64,000 bases of DNA from Bacillota bacterium (GTDB lineage: Bacteria; Bacillota; Clostridia; Christensenellales; SZUA-584). The position numbers and the translations under genes were made by a program. The notes below the pieces were generated by a model. That model saw only the letters and a program-made list of their open reading frames with translations. It had not been told where the DNA came from and did no database searches. The number at the start of each line of letters is the position of its first letter. Position 1 is the first letter of the stretch. Of this stretch, positions 41,679 through 52,560 are shown in pieces. The stretch lies in assembly GCA_023459495.1 (NCBI GenBank), contig JAEWTL010000038.1:248001-312000 (forward strand), given 5' to 3'.

Positions 41679-42992
41679 TTATCCAAAAAACACTTCGTTT
41701 ACAATACCTTCAAGATATTCCTGACTGCCGCTCTCCGTCACGGCCACTTCGCCCAGCGACAGCGCGTACTGTTCCAGTTCTTCAAAGTCCGCAGCGCCGT
41801 CCACGATTTTTTTGCCGATTCCGGTTGCGTAGCTGACGTATCTGGCGCGGGTGAATTCATCCACACGGCCATCCTGCACGAGCTTCCACGCCAGCTTAAA
41901 GCCGAGCGCCATGGTATCCATGCCTGCGATATAGCCGCGGAAGATGTCATCCGGCCCGATGCTTTCACGGCGCAGCTTTGCGTCGAAGTTGGTTCCGCCC
42001 CGCGTGAACCCGCCCGCTTTGATGATTTCCAGCATCGCAAGCGCCACGTCGTACACATTTGTCGGGAAGTTATCCGTATCCCATCCGTTGAACGTCTCGC
42101 CCTGATTCGCGTCGATGGACCCAAATACGCTGTTCTCCCGCGCAACGCGCAGCTCGTGTGCAAAGCTGTGCCGCGCCAGCGTGGCGTGGTTGGCCTCAAT
42201 GTTCATTTTGAAATCGCCCAACAGGTTATGCTTGCGCAGGAAGCCGAGCACAGTGGATACGTCGTAATCGTACTGATGTGAGGTCGGCTCCATGGGTTTG
42301 GGCTCGATGTAGAAATCACCGGTAAAGCCGATGCTGCGGCCATAGTCGCGCGCCATGGTCAGCATCCGCGCGAGGTTATCCTGCTCCAGCCCCATGTCCG
42401 TGTTCAGCAGCGTAACATAGCCCTCCCGGCCGCCCCAGAACACGTAACCGTCACCGCCCAGCCGCACGGTGATCTCCAAGGCCTTTTTGATCTGTGCCGC
42501 GGCGTATGCAAATACGTTGGCATCGCAGGAGGTGGCAGCCCCGTGCATATACCGCTTGTTTGTGAACAGGTTCGCCGTTCCCCACAGCAGCTTCTTATTG
42601 CGGTCCCGCATCAGCTTTTCCAGCAGCGCGGCAAATTCGTCCAGCATGACGTTGCTTTCCGCCAGCGTGGCTCCCTCGGGCGCAATGTCCCGGTCGTGGA
42701 AACAGAAATAATCGATGCCGAGTTTATCCATGATCTCAAAGCCCGCATAGGCCTTGTTGGTGTAAATCTCCTTTGGCGTACTGCCGCCGAAGGTCTTGTC
42801 GTGCGTCGATACGCCGAACATATCCTGCCCGTCGCCGCAGAGCGTATGCCAGTACGACATCGCAAACTTCAAATGCTCCCGTAAGGTTTTTCCGCCCAGT
42901 TTTTCGTCGGCATTGTAGAACTTGAACGACAGTGCGTCCCCGCCCTTGCCTTTATATTCAATCTTCGGAACCTTCGGAAAGAATTCTTTCAT
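41679..42992 (-). CDS. xylA: Xylose isomerase
   Basis: Converts D-xylose to D-xylulose. 437 residues, the class II length. MKEFFPKVPKIEYKGKGGD, ALSFKFYNADEKLGGKTL, YFCFHDRDIAPEG (catalytic His), VFWGGREGYVTLLNTD, YIEPKPMEPTSHQYD, FKMNIEANHATLARHSF and GSIDANQGE carry the catalytic and metal-binding residues. AGGAGG precedes ATG at 42992. It is the last gene of a transporter/sensor unit; no xylulokinase gene follows. Confidence 0.97.
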   Translation of the reverse strand: MKEFFPKVPKIEYKGKGGDALSFKFYNADEKLGGKTLREHLKFAMSYWHTLCGDGQDMFGVSTHDKTFGGSTPKEIYTNKAYAGFEIMDKLGIDYFCFHDRDIAPEGATLAESNVMLDEFAALLEKLMRDRNKKLLWGTANLFTNKRYMHGAATSCDANVFAYAAAQIKKALEITVRLGGDGYVFWGGREGYVTLLNTDMGLEQDNLARMLTMARDYGRSIGFTGDFYIEPKPMEPTSHQYDYDVSTVLGFLRKHNLLGDFKMNIEANHATLARHSFAHELRVARENSVFGSIDANQGETFNGWDTDNFPTNVYDVALAMLEIIKAGGFTRGGTNFDAKLRRESIGPDDIFRGYIAGMDTMALGFKLAWKLVQDGRVDEFTRARYVSYATGIGKKIVDGAADFEELEQYALSLGEVAVTESGSQEYLEGIVNEVFFG

Positions 42993-43062
42993 GGCTGAAC
43001 CCTCCTGTAATATATTTATCTTTTTTATATCCCCAAAAACCCTTGTATCGGCTGACCTTCCC

Positions 43063-44187
<1,125 letters not shown>

Positions 44188-44385
44188 AATATCACGGCTC
44201 TGCCGCACACAGCCTCCGCTGCTGCGCAGCTCGCTTCCGCCCGCCGGGGCGGAGGCATTACAGCAGGTCTCCACACTGCTGCACCGCAAGCCGATGCGGA
44301 ATATTCTTGCCTCCTTCTTTTCGTGCTGCAAACGGTATGAGTGGAGCCGCCTGAAGCCTTATGATGTATTGCATATGGGCCGCGG

Positions 44386-45147
44386 TTATTGCCGCGGCGG
44401 TTCCGTTTTGCCGTAATTCTCCGCAATGCGCCTGCAGTATTCTGAATAGCTGATACCCGTAAACTTCTTAAAGCACCGGCCAAAATAGTTGGGGTCCGGT
44501 ATGCCCACAGCCGTTGCGGTGCTGAACATCTTCTCGTTCAGCTTCGCCATGCCCATTGCCTTTTTCATCCGGCATTCCGTCAGGTGCTCGATGAACGAGC
44601 TGCCGATCTCCGATTTGAAACGCCGGCTCAAATAGCTCGGGTTGAAGCCGAACGTCTGCGCGATGGAGGTCAGGTTCAGGCTGGAGTCGGTGTAGTGGTC
44701 CTCTACGTACCGGGCGATGCGCTGCACGGCGGAGGGCTCGATCTCATACTCGTCCTCAGATTCCCCGTCGGGTTCGTCGATCAGCCGCGCCACCTTTTTG
44801 AGCATCTCGTAAATTTCGGTACGCACGATGGGTTTTAAGATATAGCCGTACACCTTCAGCCCGATGCACTGGCGCGCATACTCAAACTCGTCAAAGGCGG
44901 TGAGGATGATGATCTTCAGACGCGGATACCGGCTCGCGGCCAGCCGGGAAAACTCGATGCCGCCCATAAAGGGCATGCATACATCCACAAACGCGATATC
45001 CGGTCGCAGCTCATCGATCTTGTTGATCGCTTCGATGCCGCTTCCGGCCTCGCCCACCACTTCCATATCCAGCGAGCCCCAGTCGATGGACCGGCGCAGC
45101 AACATGCGCGTGGGCTCTTCATCGTCGATAAGCATGACTCTGAACAT
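44386..45147 (-). CDS. YesN-type response regulator (receiver + AraC)
   Basis: 253 residues. The receiver domain shows LIDDEEPTRMLLRRS, the phosphoacceptor Asp55 in IAFVDVCMP, ILTAFDEFEYARQC and YGYILKPI (Lys). The C-terminal AraC domain has two helix-turn-helix motifs (LNLTSIAQTFGFNPSYLSRRF and ATAVGIPDPNYFGRCFKKFT, quoted in part). Partner is the histidine kinase 15 bases upstream. It probably activates the xylo-oligosaccharide importer. ATG at 45147 (GAGG upstream); a hairpin overlaps its stop. Confidence 0.93.
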   Translation of the reverse strand: MFRVMLIDDEEPTRMLLRRSIDWGSLDMEVVGEAGSGIEAINKIDELRPDIAFVDVCMPFMGGIEFSRLAASRYPRLKIIILTAFDEFEYARQCIGLKVYGYILKPIVRTEIYEMLKKVARLIDEPDGESEDEYEIEPSAVQRIARYVEDHYTDSSLNLTSIAQTFGFNPSYLSRRFKSEIGSSFIEHLTECRMKKAMGMAKLNEKMFSTATAVGIPDPNYFGRCFKKFTGISYSEYCRRIAENYGKTEPPRQ

Positions 45148-45162
45148 GGCTTTCACCTCGCA

Positions 45163-46917
45163 CTATTTTTGCTTGGGTATGACGATCTCGATCTCGGTAT
45201 ATTCTCCCGGTTCGCTGCGGATGCTGATCACATCGCGGTTGTTGCAGTAATAGCGTATCCGCTCAATCGTCCCCTTCAGTCCAAAACCCGTAAGCGCGTT
45301 CTCATCCGCGGCGTCGCCGGAGAGCACTTCGTCGATCTTTTCCTGCGTCATGCCAAGGCCCGTGTCATACACGGTTACATGCACGGTTCCGTCCTTCTCA
45401 AAGGCGCTGATGCGGATGACCCCCTTTTCCCCTTTTAGCCGTACCCCATGGTACAGGCTGTTCTCCACCAGTGGCTGCAGAATCAGCTTGGGGATCAGCG
45501 TACCCAGTATGCGCTCATCGAGCACGTATTCATCATCAAAAATTTCCCCGTACCGCAGCTTCTGCAGCGCCAGGTAATCCTTAACGATCATGATCTCGTT
45601 TCGCAACGGGATGTCCCGGCTGCCCTTGCTCAAAAAGTTACGGTAGAAGCTGCCCAGCGTTTCCAGCGCGTCGTGTACCTGTGGCGCGTCACTTTGCAGC
45701 GCCATATAACTGATGGTCTCGAGCGAGTTGTACAGGAAATGCGGTTTAATCTGCTCGTGCAGCGTGCGGATCTCCGCCTTCTGTATGCTCTTCTCCTTTT
45801 CGATCAGCTGGTCGATCAGCTCGTGGATGTGAGCGATCATGCTGTTGTAGCTGTCGGCCAGCCGCCGTATTTCGTTGTTGGGCAACGGCAGATCGATCTT
45901 GTGCAGCTCCCCATTGGCTTTGGTGCTCGTAATCGCTTCCGACAGCATGTCGATCGGCCGCGCAATATTGGCCGAGATAAACACGCCGCTGCCGAACACC
46001 GAAAGCACCACCGCAGCAACCAGCGTAACGATGATCCATATCGACTCCCACGACTGGAAACCGGTGCTGGAAACCCCAGTGAGGCTGACCAGCACGAGCG
46101 GCATGCCCTCTTCGCTGTACGCGGACAGCACCTGCCGCTGCCCGCCTGTCGTCTTTTCCTCCCAATGGAAGCCGCCGTCCACGAGACCGGGGTTGAAGTA
46201 TTCCTTCAGGCTCTCGTCGCCCCAAAGCACGTAGCCCTCTTCATCAAGGAAGCATATGGGCCGGTCCTTATTGATATCGCGCGTCGCCGCATACAGCACG
46301 CCGGGCGTCAGATTGACGACCAGCATGCCCGTAATCTGCTGCGTGTTGATATCATAGATATAGCGGGCCATCGTAATCAGCTGCGTGCCGATCTTCTTGC
46401 GGAATGCGCCGTTGCCGTTGATCATAACGACACTGCCACCCTTGGCCTCGCTAAGCGGTGCGGTCCACCCCTCCGACGCCACCAGTTCCTCATCCACATA
46501 CATCACGCCCGACCCGGTGCTCACATATTCGCCGTCCGTGCGGTATACATACACTGAATCGACGTAGCTGTAGATGTGGGTGACGCTGAAGATGCCGTTT
46601 CGCACAGTGGTGGCGTTATAGACCTTGTGGTTTCCGGAGTCGCGGAGAAAATCCATCACATCGGAATTGAGCATGATGAGACGCGACATCTCCTTATATC
46701 GCTCCAGACTGACGCTGATGTTCTTGCTGATGCCCGTCAGCGCGATCTCGCTGCTGGACACCTCGTTGTCCACCGCGGAGCGCATCATGATGATGCTGTA
46801 AGACGTAATAAAGATCACACAGAAAAGCGATAACACGATGAGGAAGAACTGCCACGTCTTACGTTTTAAGGAAAGATCTTTTTGCTTTGATGTAGCCGCA
46901 TGGAGAAGCGATCTCAT
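45163..46917 (-). CDS. YesM-type sensor histidine kinase
   Basis: About 584 residues. A first transmembrane helix (WQFFLIVLSLFCVIFITSY), an extracellular double-Cache-like domain (to about residue 290), a second helix (IIVTLVAAVVLSVFGSGVF), HAMP-like linker, then the His_kinase domain with phosphoacceptor His in HEQIKPHFLYNSLETISYMA and an ATPase domain (PLVENSLYHGVRL, VYDTGLGMTQ, GFGLKGTIERI). The ATG at 46917 is preferred (GGGG eight bases upstream) over 46968. Co-transcribed with its regulator; likely senses a xylan-derived sugar or its binding protein. Confidence 0.92.
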   Translation of the reverse strand: MRSLLHAATSKQKDLSLKRKTWQFFLIVLSLFCVIFITSYSIIMMRSAVDNEVSSSEIALTGISKNISVSLERYKEMSRLIMLNSDVMDFLRDSGNHKVYNATTVRNGIFSVTHIYSYVDSVYVYRTDGEYVSTGSGVMYVDEELVASEGWTAPLSEAKGGSVVMINGNGAFRKKIGTQLITMARYIYDINTQQITGMLVVNLTPGVLYAATRDINKDRPICFLDEEGYVLWGDESLKEYFNPGLVDGGFHWEEKTTGGQRQVLSAYSEEGMPLVLVSLTGVSSTGFQSWESIWIIVTLVAAVVLSVFGSGVFISANIARPIDMLSEAITSTKANGELHKIDLPLPNNEIRRLADSYNSMIAHIHELIDQLIEKEKSIQKAEIRTLHEQIKPHFLYNSLETISYMALQSDAPQVHDALETLGSFYRNFLSKGSRDIPLRNEIMIVKDYLALQKLRYGEIFDDEYVLDERILGTLIPKLILQPLVENSLYHGVRLKGEKGVIRISAFEKDGTVHVTVYDTGLGMTQEKIDEVLSGDAADENALTGFGLKGTIERIRYYCNNRDVISIRSEPGEYTEIEIVIPKQK

Positions 46918-47018
46918 TCGGTTTACCCCACAAGCAATTAAAGAATTCAGTTGTTCGCTGTATCTCATATTCTATCAGCCTGTCCTGCCGATGTAAATTA
47001 TTATTGCCGCCCGGCTGT

Positions 47019-47897
47019 CTATCCCTTGATCGCCCCCGCATTGAAGCTCTCGTGAATCTTCTTGCTCAAAAACGCGTATACGAACAGCGTCGGGAATGTG
47101 GCGATGACCAGCGCCGCGCCGATCGGTCCCCAGTCCGTCGTGTACGAGCCCGAGAGCGTCTGGATACCCACCGTCAGCGTCCGGAACTTATCGCTGCTGA
47201 TGAATATCACCGCAAACATCAGCTCGTTCCACGCCTGAATGAACGTAAATATCGCCACAGTGGATATCGCGGGCCGCATCATCGGGAAGATGATGCGCGA
47301 AAACAATCGCCACGTACCACACCCGTCGATGCATGCTGCCTCATCCAGCTCCTTGGGGATATCCTGCATGAAGCCGGTGAAAATGAGGATCGCAATCGCA
47401 AGCGAGAAGGCCGCGTACGGTACGATCAGCGCCTGATACGAGTTGGTCATCTTGAGCCGGGAGAGCACCAGAAACACGGGCAGTATCGCAGCGTGAATCG
47501 GAACCGTCATGCCGAGAATGAACATGCTGTTCATCATCTTGCGGCCTTTCCATATCAGCCGCGACAGCGCAAACGCCGCCATCATTGCTACGATCACCGT
47601 AATAATGATAGTCGCCGCGGACACGATAAAGCTGTTCAGGAAGTACCGGCCCATGTCACCCGCACTGAGGGCATCGGCATAGTTCTGCCATATCCAGTTA
47701 TGCGGCAGCCCGATCACGTTTTCACCGAATATCTCCGAGTTGCTCTTGAGCGAAAAGGTGAACATCCAATACAGCGGGAACAGATTGACCAGCGCCCAGA
47801 TGCTCAGAAATACATATACGATGATCTCTTTGACGGGAAATTTCTTCTTATACCAGTTGGACGAAACGGATTTCGCCTTCATGCCCAGCGCGTCCAT
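47019..47897 (-). CDS. CUT1 importer permease, MalG-like
   Basis: 292 residues, six helices. The EAA loop is KELDEAACIDGCGTWRLFSR-like with the following IIFPMMRPAI. The stop of MalF and this ATG overlap by one base (TGATG), with GGAGG just upstream. C-terminal KKIHESFNAGAIKG is typical of MalG-like subunits. Confidence 0.94.
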   Translation of the reverse strand: MDALGMKAKSVSSNWYKKKFPVKEIIVYVFLSIWALVNLFPLYWMFTFSLKSNSEIFGENVIGLPHNWIWQNYADALSAGDMGRYFLNSFIVSAATIIITVIVAMMAAFALSRLIWKGRKMMNSMFILGMTVPIHAAILPVFLVLSRLKMTNSYQALIVPYAAFSLAIAILIFTGFMQDIPKELDEAACIDGCGTWRLFSRIIFPMMRPAISTVAIFTFIQAWNELMFAVIFISSDKFRTLTVGIQTLSGSYTTDWGPIGAALVIATFPTLFVYAFLSKKIHESFNAGAIKG

Positions 47898-48778
47898 CAC
47901 TCCACCTCCGTTTTAAATGTCTTCCTGATCACAATCGCAAAGAAGAAGCACAGGAAGATGAGGATGATGGCAATCGCGCTGCCCATGCCGTACCGGTTGC
48001 GCAGGAACAGCATATCCACCAGCAGGGTGCTCGGCACCTCGGTGGCGTGCGCCGGACCGCCGTTGGTCAGGATATAGATCAAGTCGAACACCTTGAGCGA
48101 GCCGACGATGGAAATGATTGCGCACACCTTCAGCACGGGTTTGATCGCCGGGATGATGATGCGGCGGTTGATCTGCCACTCGGACGCGCCGTCGATCAGC
48201 GCGGCCTCGCGCAGCTCTGGCGGCACGCTTCGGATCGCCGCGTACATCAGCAGCATGTGATACCCGGTATACTGCCACATGGTGGGGATGAACGAAGCAA
48301 GCAGCGCCACGTTGCGGTCGCCCAGCCAAACCCTCGTCCAGGAGTCGAGTCCCAATGACTGAAGCGCCACGTTCAAAATGCCATAGTCGGGGTTGTATAT
48401 CTTCAGCCACAGCTGGCCGATGACGACGGTGGACATAATGACGGGAATAAAATAGACCGAGAGGAAGAACCGGCTTCCGCGCCGGCCTTTGGCCAACAGC
48501 AGTGCCAGCAGCAGTGAAAACGGAAGCTGAACAAAAAGGGAAAGCCCCGCATAGAGGAAAACATTGAGGAGAACTTTGCCAAAGTTGATGCTGTGGCTGG
48601 TAAAAAGCTCAATGTAATTTTGAAATCCGATGAATTCCATGTCCGTGAACCCATTCCAGTTGTGAAGGCTGTAATAGGCGGACATGATGATTGGTACGAT
48701 GATGATGCCGACAAACAGTATCAGCGCCGGCGCAAGAAATACGATGGTCGCAGGTTTATTTCGGTATATGCTCTTCAT
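47897..48778 (-). CDS. CUT1 importer permease, MalF-like
   Basis: 293 residues, six helices. The EAA loop is PPELREAALIDGASEWQINR, followed by RIIIPAIKPVLKV. SLHNWNGFTDMEFIGFQNYI and GMGSAIAIILIFLCFFFAIV are typical. Forms the channel with the MalG-like protein; preceded by GGGGGG. Confidence 0.94.
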   Translation of the reverse strand: MKSIYRNKPATIVFLAPALILFVGIIIVPIIMSAYYSLHNWNGFTDMEFIGFQNYIELFTSHSINFGKVLLNVFLYAGLSLFVQLPFSLLLALLLAKGRRGSRFFLSVYFIPVIMSTVVIGQLWLKIYNPDYGILNVALQSLGLDSWTRVWLGDRNVALLASFIPTMWQYTGYHMLLMYAAIRSVPPELREAALIDGASEWQINRRIIIPAIKPVLKVCAIISIVGSLKVFDLIYILTNGGPAHATEVPSTLLVDMLFLRNRYGMGSAIAIILIFLCFFFAIVIRKTFKTEVE

Positions 48779-48820
48779 GCTCCATCCCCCCTGCTAAAGA
48801 TTGTGGTGATATGGCGAAAC

Positions 48821-48869
48821 GCATCGGCCTCCCCGCAGTCCCAATTGAATATGAGGGAGGCCGATACGC
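48821..48869 (-). other. Intercistronic hairpin after the CUT1 SBP gene
   Basis: GCATCGGCCTCCC and GGGAGGCCGATACGC form a stem of about twelve pairs with one mismatch and a 21-base loop, between the SBP and MalF-like genes. No T-run follows, so it is probably an mRNA stabiliser or attenuator. Confidence 0.7.
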
Positions 48870-48910
48870 GGTTCACCTTTTAGTTGGCCGCTAAGCCATG
48901 TGAGACAAGG

Positions 48911-50230
48911 CTATACGCCCAATTGACCAGCCATTGTTTCGACAAATTGCTGAGGAGTGATGTCTCCGAGATAGAGCTGCTGCAGCGACTCGAGATACAC
49001 GCCGGTATCTTCCGCTTCCATCAGCGTATCAAACCAGAGCGTGAACGAGGTGGCGTCCGCTACATAACCCGCAACGGCTTTGGTCAGCGGATTGACGGAG
49101 CTGTCGTCATAGTCGATCTGCCATGCGGGCAGGCCGCAGCCGGCGAGGTAGCCATAGTGGGATACGCCCCTGGCGATCTCAAACATGGCTTCCGCTGCCT
49201 CAGCGGGATACTTCGTGGAGGCCGCAACCATCAGCGAATCGGACGGGCCACCCATGAAGTCGGTCAGCGCCGCATTGGCGGAATTGATGACCGGAACGGG
49301 AACCACGCCGAAATCATCCGGGTTCGCAGCATCCGTCAGGATGGAGCCGCACATCCAGCTGCCCATGATGTACATCGGGACTTCGCCGGAGTAGAAGGTC
49401 GCGCAGGCTTCGTCGTTGCTCAGCGCAGCAGCGCTCGGGCTGTAAGCGCCCATGGCCACGAGGTCAGCAAACTTCGTGGAGGCATCGAGGAACGCAGCCG
49501 AGTTATAGCTGTTCGCGCCGTCTTTGGTCAGCACGCTGCCCAGCACTTCCGGGCCCACGGACTTCAGCGTGAACTGGTCGTGGGTCTGCGCCAGCACCCA
49601 GGTATCCTTCGCGCTGATGCCGAACGGGGTGATGCCGTTGTCGATGAACGTCTGGCAGACGGCTTTGAGTTCGTCATAGGTCTTCGGGGCTTCAAGGCCG
49701 TACTGTGCAAACATCGTCTTGTTGTAGAACAGCATGGAAACGTTCATGGTGTAGCCCGTGCCGTAGATTTTGCCATCCCAGGTCAGGTTGCCCAGCATGG
49801 ACTGGGGCAGCTGATCCTTGTAGTTGGCATACGCGTCGTCTACGGGGAGCACACGTCCGGATTCCACAAAGGACGTGGAGAACCCGCCGCTCCATGTGAA
49901 GAAGATATCCGGGAGCTCGTTGGCAGCAACAGCCGCCTTGATCTTGGTCTTGTAGGACTCGTTTTCGAAGGTCTCCATCACGATCTTGACGCCCGGATGC
50001 GAGGCCTCGTAGTCCGCGATCGCCTTCAGATACGGCTCGTGATGCGAGTCGCTCTCTGTGGCAATGGTCCACATCGTCAGCGTGATTTCCTCACCTTCGG
50101 ACGTGCCGGAAGCGGTCTCCGTGCTTCCGCCCTGGGAAGGCGAGCCGGATGTTTCGGCGTCCTTGGGCTGGCACGCGGCGAGAGGAACGAGCATCAACAG
50201 GACAAGAAACAGTGAAATGACTTTCTTCAT
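48911..50230 (-). CDS. CUT1 substrate-binding lipoprotein (oligosaccharide type)
   Basis: 439 residues. Signal ISLFLVLLMLVPLAACQ with lipobox LAAC, a Ser/Gly/Thr linker, then an SBP domain of the oligosaccharide group (YEASHPGVKIVMETFENESY, AQYGLEAPKTYDELKAVCQ, GEVPMYIMGSWMCGSIL, GGPSDSLMVAASTKYPAEA). Next to a GH3 xylosidase-type enzyme and xylA, xylo-oligosaccharides are the probable ligand. GGAGG lies eleven bases before ATG at 50230. Confidence 0.93.
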   Translation of the reverse strand: MKKVISLFLVLLMLVPLAACQPKDAETSGSPSQGGSTETASGTSEGEEITLTMWTIATESDSHHEPYLKAIADYEASHPGVKIVMETFENESYKTKIKAAVAANELPDIFFTWSGGFSTSFVESGRVLPVDDAYANYKDQLPQSMLGNLTWDGKIYGTGYTMNVSMLFYNKTMFAQYGLEAPKTYDELKAVCQTFIDNGITPFGISAKDTWVLAQTHDQFTLKSVGPEVLGSVLTKDGANSYNSAAFLDASTKFADLVAMGAYSPSAAALSNDEACATFYSGEVPMYIMGSWMCGSILTDAANPDDFGVVPVPVINSANAALTDFMGGPSDSLMVAASTKYPAEAAEAMFEIARGVSHYGYLAGCGLPAWQIDYDDSSVNPLTKAVAGYVADATSFTLWFDTLMEAEDTGVYLESLQQLYLGDITPQQFVETMAGQLGV

Positions 50231-50265
50231 AACCAGACTATCCTCCTTTTAATTTGGATAGTATC

Positions 50266-50294
50266 ATTGTAAAATCCATGTTAAGTACAGTAAA
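50266..50294 (-). promoter_or_regulatory. Promoter of the CUT1 importer operon
   Basis: TTTACT (50294-50289), 17-base spacer, TACAAT (50271-50266), about 35 bases before the SBP ribosome binding site. The weak -35 fits activation by the YesN-type regulator. Confidence 0.65.
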
Positions 50295-50445
50295 TGGTAT
50301 ATCGTTACCCGTAGACGCATTGTTTTTACCTGTTGGGGTGCCCTGCAAGCACTTTTTTTACCCCCGAAAGGTAAATATTTTTCCTGTTTAATCATAAAAA
50401 ACAAGTGAAATCAACGTTTTGGCTTTGCGGCTGTGCAGACAGCCG

Positions 50446-50459
50446 CGAAACCGGTATCG
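50446..50459. promoter_or_regulatory. Second LacI operator, upstream of the importer promoter
   Basis: CGAAACCGGTATCG differs at one base from the perfect palindrome in front of the lacI gene (53597). It lies between the GH3 stop and the importer promoter, and directly after the hairpin GCGGCTGT-4-ACAGCCGC (50427-50446). Confidence 0.75.
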
Positions 50460-50469
50460 TATATTTGCC

Positions 50470-52560
50470 CTATAGCCGTATCTCAGTCCGGGCGCATTCA
50501 CAGCCTGTCAGCGTGCAGCTCAGCGCGTCGGGCTGGCTGACGCCCGCATACAACGTAAAGCTGTCACTGTCCACGAGCCGCCTGCCCAAATCGTCCACCG
50601 CCTCGAAGGCGGACGGCGGCACGGCAATGCATACCGTCTGCGTTTCGCCCTGCTTGAGATGAACCCGCAGGAAACCGCACAGCTTGTGGTTGGGCACGGC
50701 CCATTTAGACTGGTTGTCGTGGATGTATAGCTGCACGACCTCATCGGTGTCACATTGCCCGATGTTGCGCACCGTCAGCTCCGCCGTGCCGCTTTCACCG
50801 TCATACCGAAGCGCTTCGCAGACCACTTTGGAGTACGTGAGTCCAAAGCCGAACGGATACAACACGTTGTTTTTTGCATACCGGTAGGTACGGTTTCCCA
50901 TGGAGTAATCCTCAAAGGGCGGCAGCAGCTGATCCGTCTCGTAGAACGTGACGGGCAGCTTGCCGGAAGGCGAAACGTCGCCGAACAGGATATCCGCCAG
51001 CGCTTTTCCGCCCATCTGGCCCGGATACCAGGCGTGGATGAGCGCGTTAGCGGCATCGGCAAGCGGATTGATGGCGCTGCCCGCAGCCACCACAACGATC
51101 GTAGGTTTCCCCACCGCCAGCACCTTTTTCATCAGCAGCCGCTGGCTCTCAGGCAGATACAGATCGGTCTTGTCTCCCGCTGCAAAGGCGTTGCCCGTGT
51201 CGCCCTGCTCGCCTTCAATCGTCGGGTCCAGCCCCACGCACAGCACCACAGCGTCCGCATGTTCCGCCGCTGTCACAGCTTCCGCAATACCATCACCCGG
51301 CAGTGCCAGCGGCTGCAGCCGGTCCTTGAACAGGTGGCAGCCCTCGGCATAATACACCCGCCCACTGAACGCAGCGCGAATGCCGTCAACGAAGGTGACA
51401 TAGCTGTCTCCGGTACCGCAATAGTTTCCGTGCAGCGCTTCAATGCTGGCGGCGTTCGGCCCGATGACCGCGATGGATCTCAGCGCGGACCGCTTCAGCG
51501 GCAACGTGCCGTCGTTCTTCAGCAGCACCATACCCTTGCGGGCGCAGTCGAGCGAGAGCGCCTTGTGGTCATCACAGCTCACAACGTCGTAGGCGATGCC
51601 GTCATACTCAGTGGACTCATCCAGCAATCCCAGCCGCGCACGCGTACGCATCAGGTGTACGGCCGCTTTGGTAAGGTCCTTCTCGGTGATGAGGCCTTCC
51701 TTGAGCGCGATCAACAGCTTCAGATATGTGCTTCCGCAGTTCAGGTCGCAGCCCGCTTTAAGCGCCATGGCGGCGGACTCGGGCGCGGTAGCCGTCACCA
51801 TATGCTCGGTATGAAAATCCTGAATTGCCCAGCAGTCGGAAACAAAGTAGCCGTTAAAGCCCCATTCGGCCAGCTTATCCATGAGATACCGGCTTGCGCA
51901 GGCGGGTTCGCCGTTCAGCCGGTTGTATGCGCCCATTACGCCCTCCACCCGCGCCTCCTTCACCAGCGCTTCAAAGGCAGGCAGATAGGTTTCATTAAGG
52001 TCCTTTTCCGATATGCGTGCGTCGAACCGGTGCCGTAACCCCTCGGGGCCGCTGTGCCCCGCAAAATGCTTTGCGCAGGCTGCCGTCTTCAGGTATTTGC
52101 CCTCGCCCTGCAGACCGCGGGCAAACGCTACGCCCAGCCGGGACGTAAGGTATGGGCACTCCCCATAGGTTTCCTGCCCGCGTCCCCAGCGCGGGTCGCG
52201 GAAGATGTTGACGTTGGGCGACCACATGGTAAGCCCTTTGTAAATGTCCCTGTCATCGTGGCGCTTGCTCTCGTTATACTTTGCACGGGCTTCCAGCGCA
52301 GCGGTGCACGCCACTTTATGGACCAGCCGATCGTCGAACATGGCTGCCAGCGCAATGGCCTGCGGGAACACGGTTGCCGTCCCGGCCCGTGCCACGCCGT
52401 GCAGCGCCTCGTTCCACCAGTTGTAGGCGGGCAGATCAAGGCGTTCGATGCCTGACGCGTCGTATTTAAGCTGCGCGGCCTTTTCCTCCGTCGTCATCCG
52501 CGCCACAATATCCTCCGCGCGCTCCTGCGCGGACAAGTCCGGGTCTTTGTACTTCTCCAT
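50470..52560 (-). CDS. GH3 glycosidase, probable beta-xylosidase
   Basis: 696 residues, no signal peptide, so cytoplasmic. N-terminal TIM-barrel: WWNEALHGVARAG, FPQAIALAAMF, WSPNVNIFRDPRWGRGQETY, AACAKHFAGHSGPEG (Lys164-His165) and the nucleophile Asp242 in FVSDCWAIQDF. The second domain shows GMVLLKNDGTLPL and a C-terminal FnIII-like domain. SDCWAI and NWWNEALHG are more typical of beta-xylosidase/arabinosidase subfamilies than beta-glucosidase. It would hydrolyse imported xylo-oligosaccharides to xylose. ATG overlaps the lacI stop (TAATG). Confidence 0.9.
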   Translation of the reverse strand: MEKYKDPDLSAQERAEDIVARMTTEEKAAQLKYDASGIERLDLPAYNWWNEALHGVARAGTATVFPQAIALAAMFDDRLVHKVACTAALEARAKYNESKRHDDRDIYKGLTMWSPNVNIFRDPRWGRGQETYGECPYLTSRLGVAFARGLQGEGKYLKTAACAKHFAGHSGPEGLRHRFDARISEKDLNETYLPAFEALVKEARVEGVMGAYNRLNGEPACASRYLMDKLAEWGFNGYFVSDCWAIQDFHTEHMVTATAPESAAMALKAGCDLNCGSTYLKLLIALKEGLITEKDLTKAAVHLMRTRARLGLLDESTEYDGIAYDVVSCDDHKALSLDCARKGMVLLKNDGTLPLKRSALRSIAVIGPNAASIEALHGNYCGTGDSYVTFVDGIRAAFSGRVYYAEGCHLFKDRLQPLALPGDGIAEAVTAAEHADAVVLCVGLDPTIEGEQGDTGNAFAAGDKTDLYLPESQRLLMKKVLAVGKPTIVVVAAGSAINPLADAANALIHAWYPGQMGGKALADILFGDVSPSGKLPVTFYETDQLLPPFEDYSMGNRTYRYAKNNVLYPFGFGLTYSKVVCEALRYDGESGTAELTVRNIGQCDTDEVVQLYIHDNQSKWAVPNHKLCGFLRVHLKQGETQTVCIAVPPSAFEAVDDLGRRLVDSDSFTLYAGVSQPDALSCTLTGCECARTEIRL

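Noticed and set aside
50427..50446. Hairpin GCGGCTGT-4-ACAGCCGC as terminator of the GH3 gene
   Set aside because: No T-run follows on either strand; it abuts the LacI operator and may instead be part of the regulatory region.
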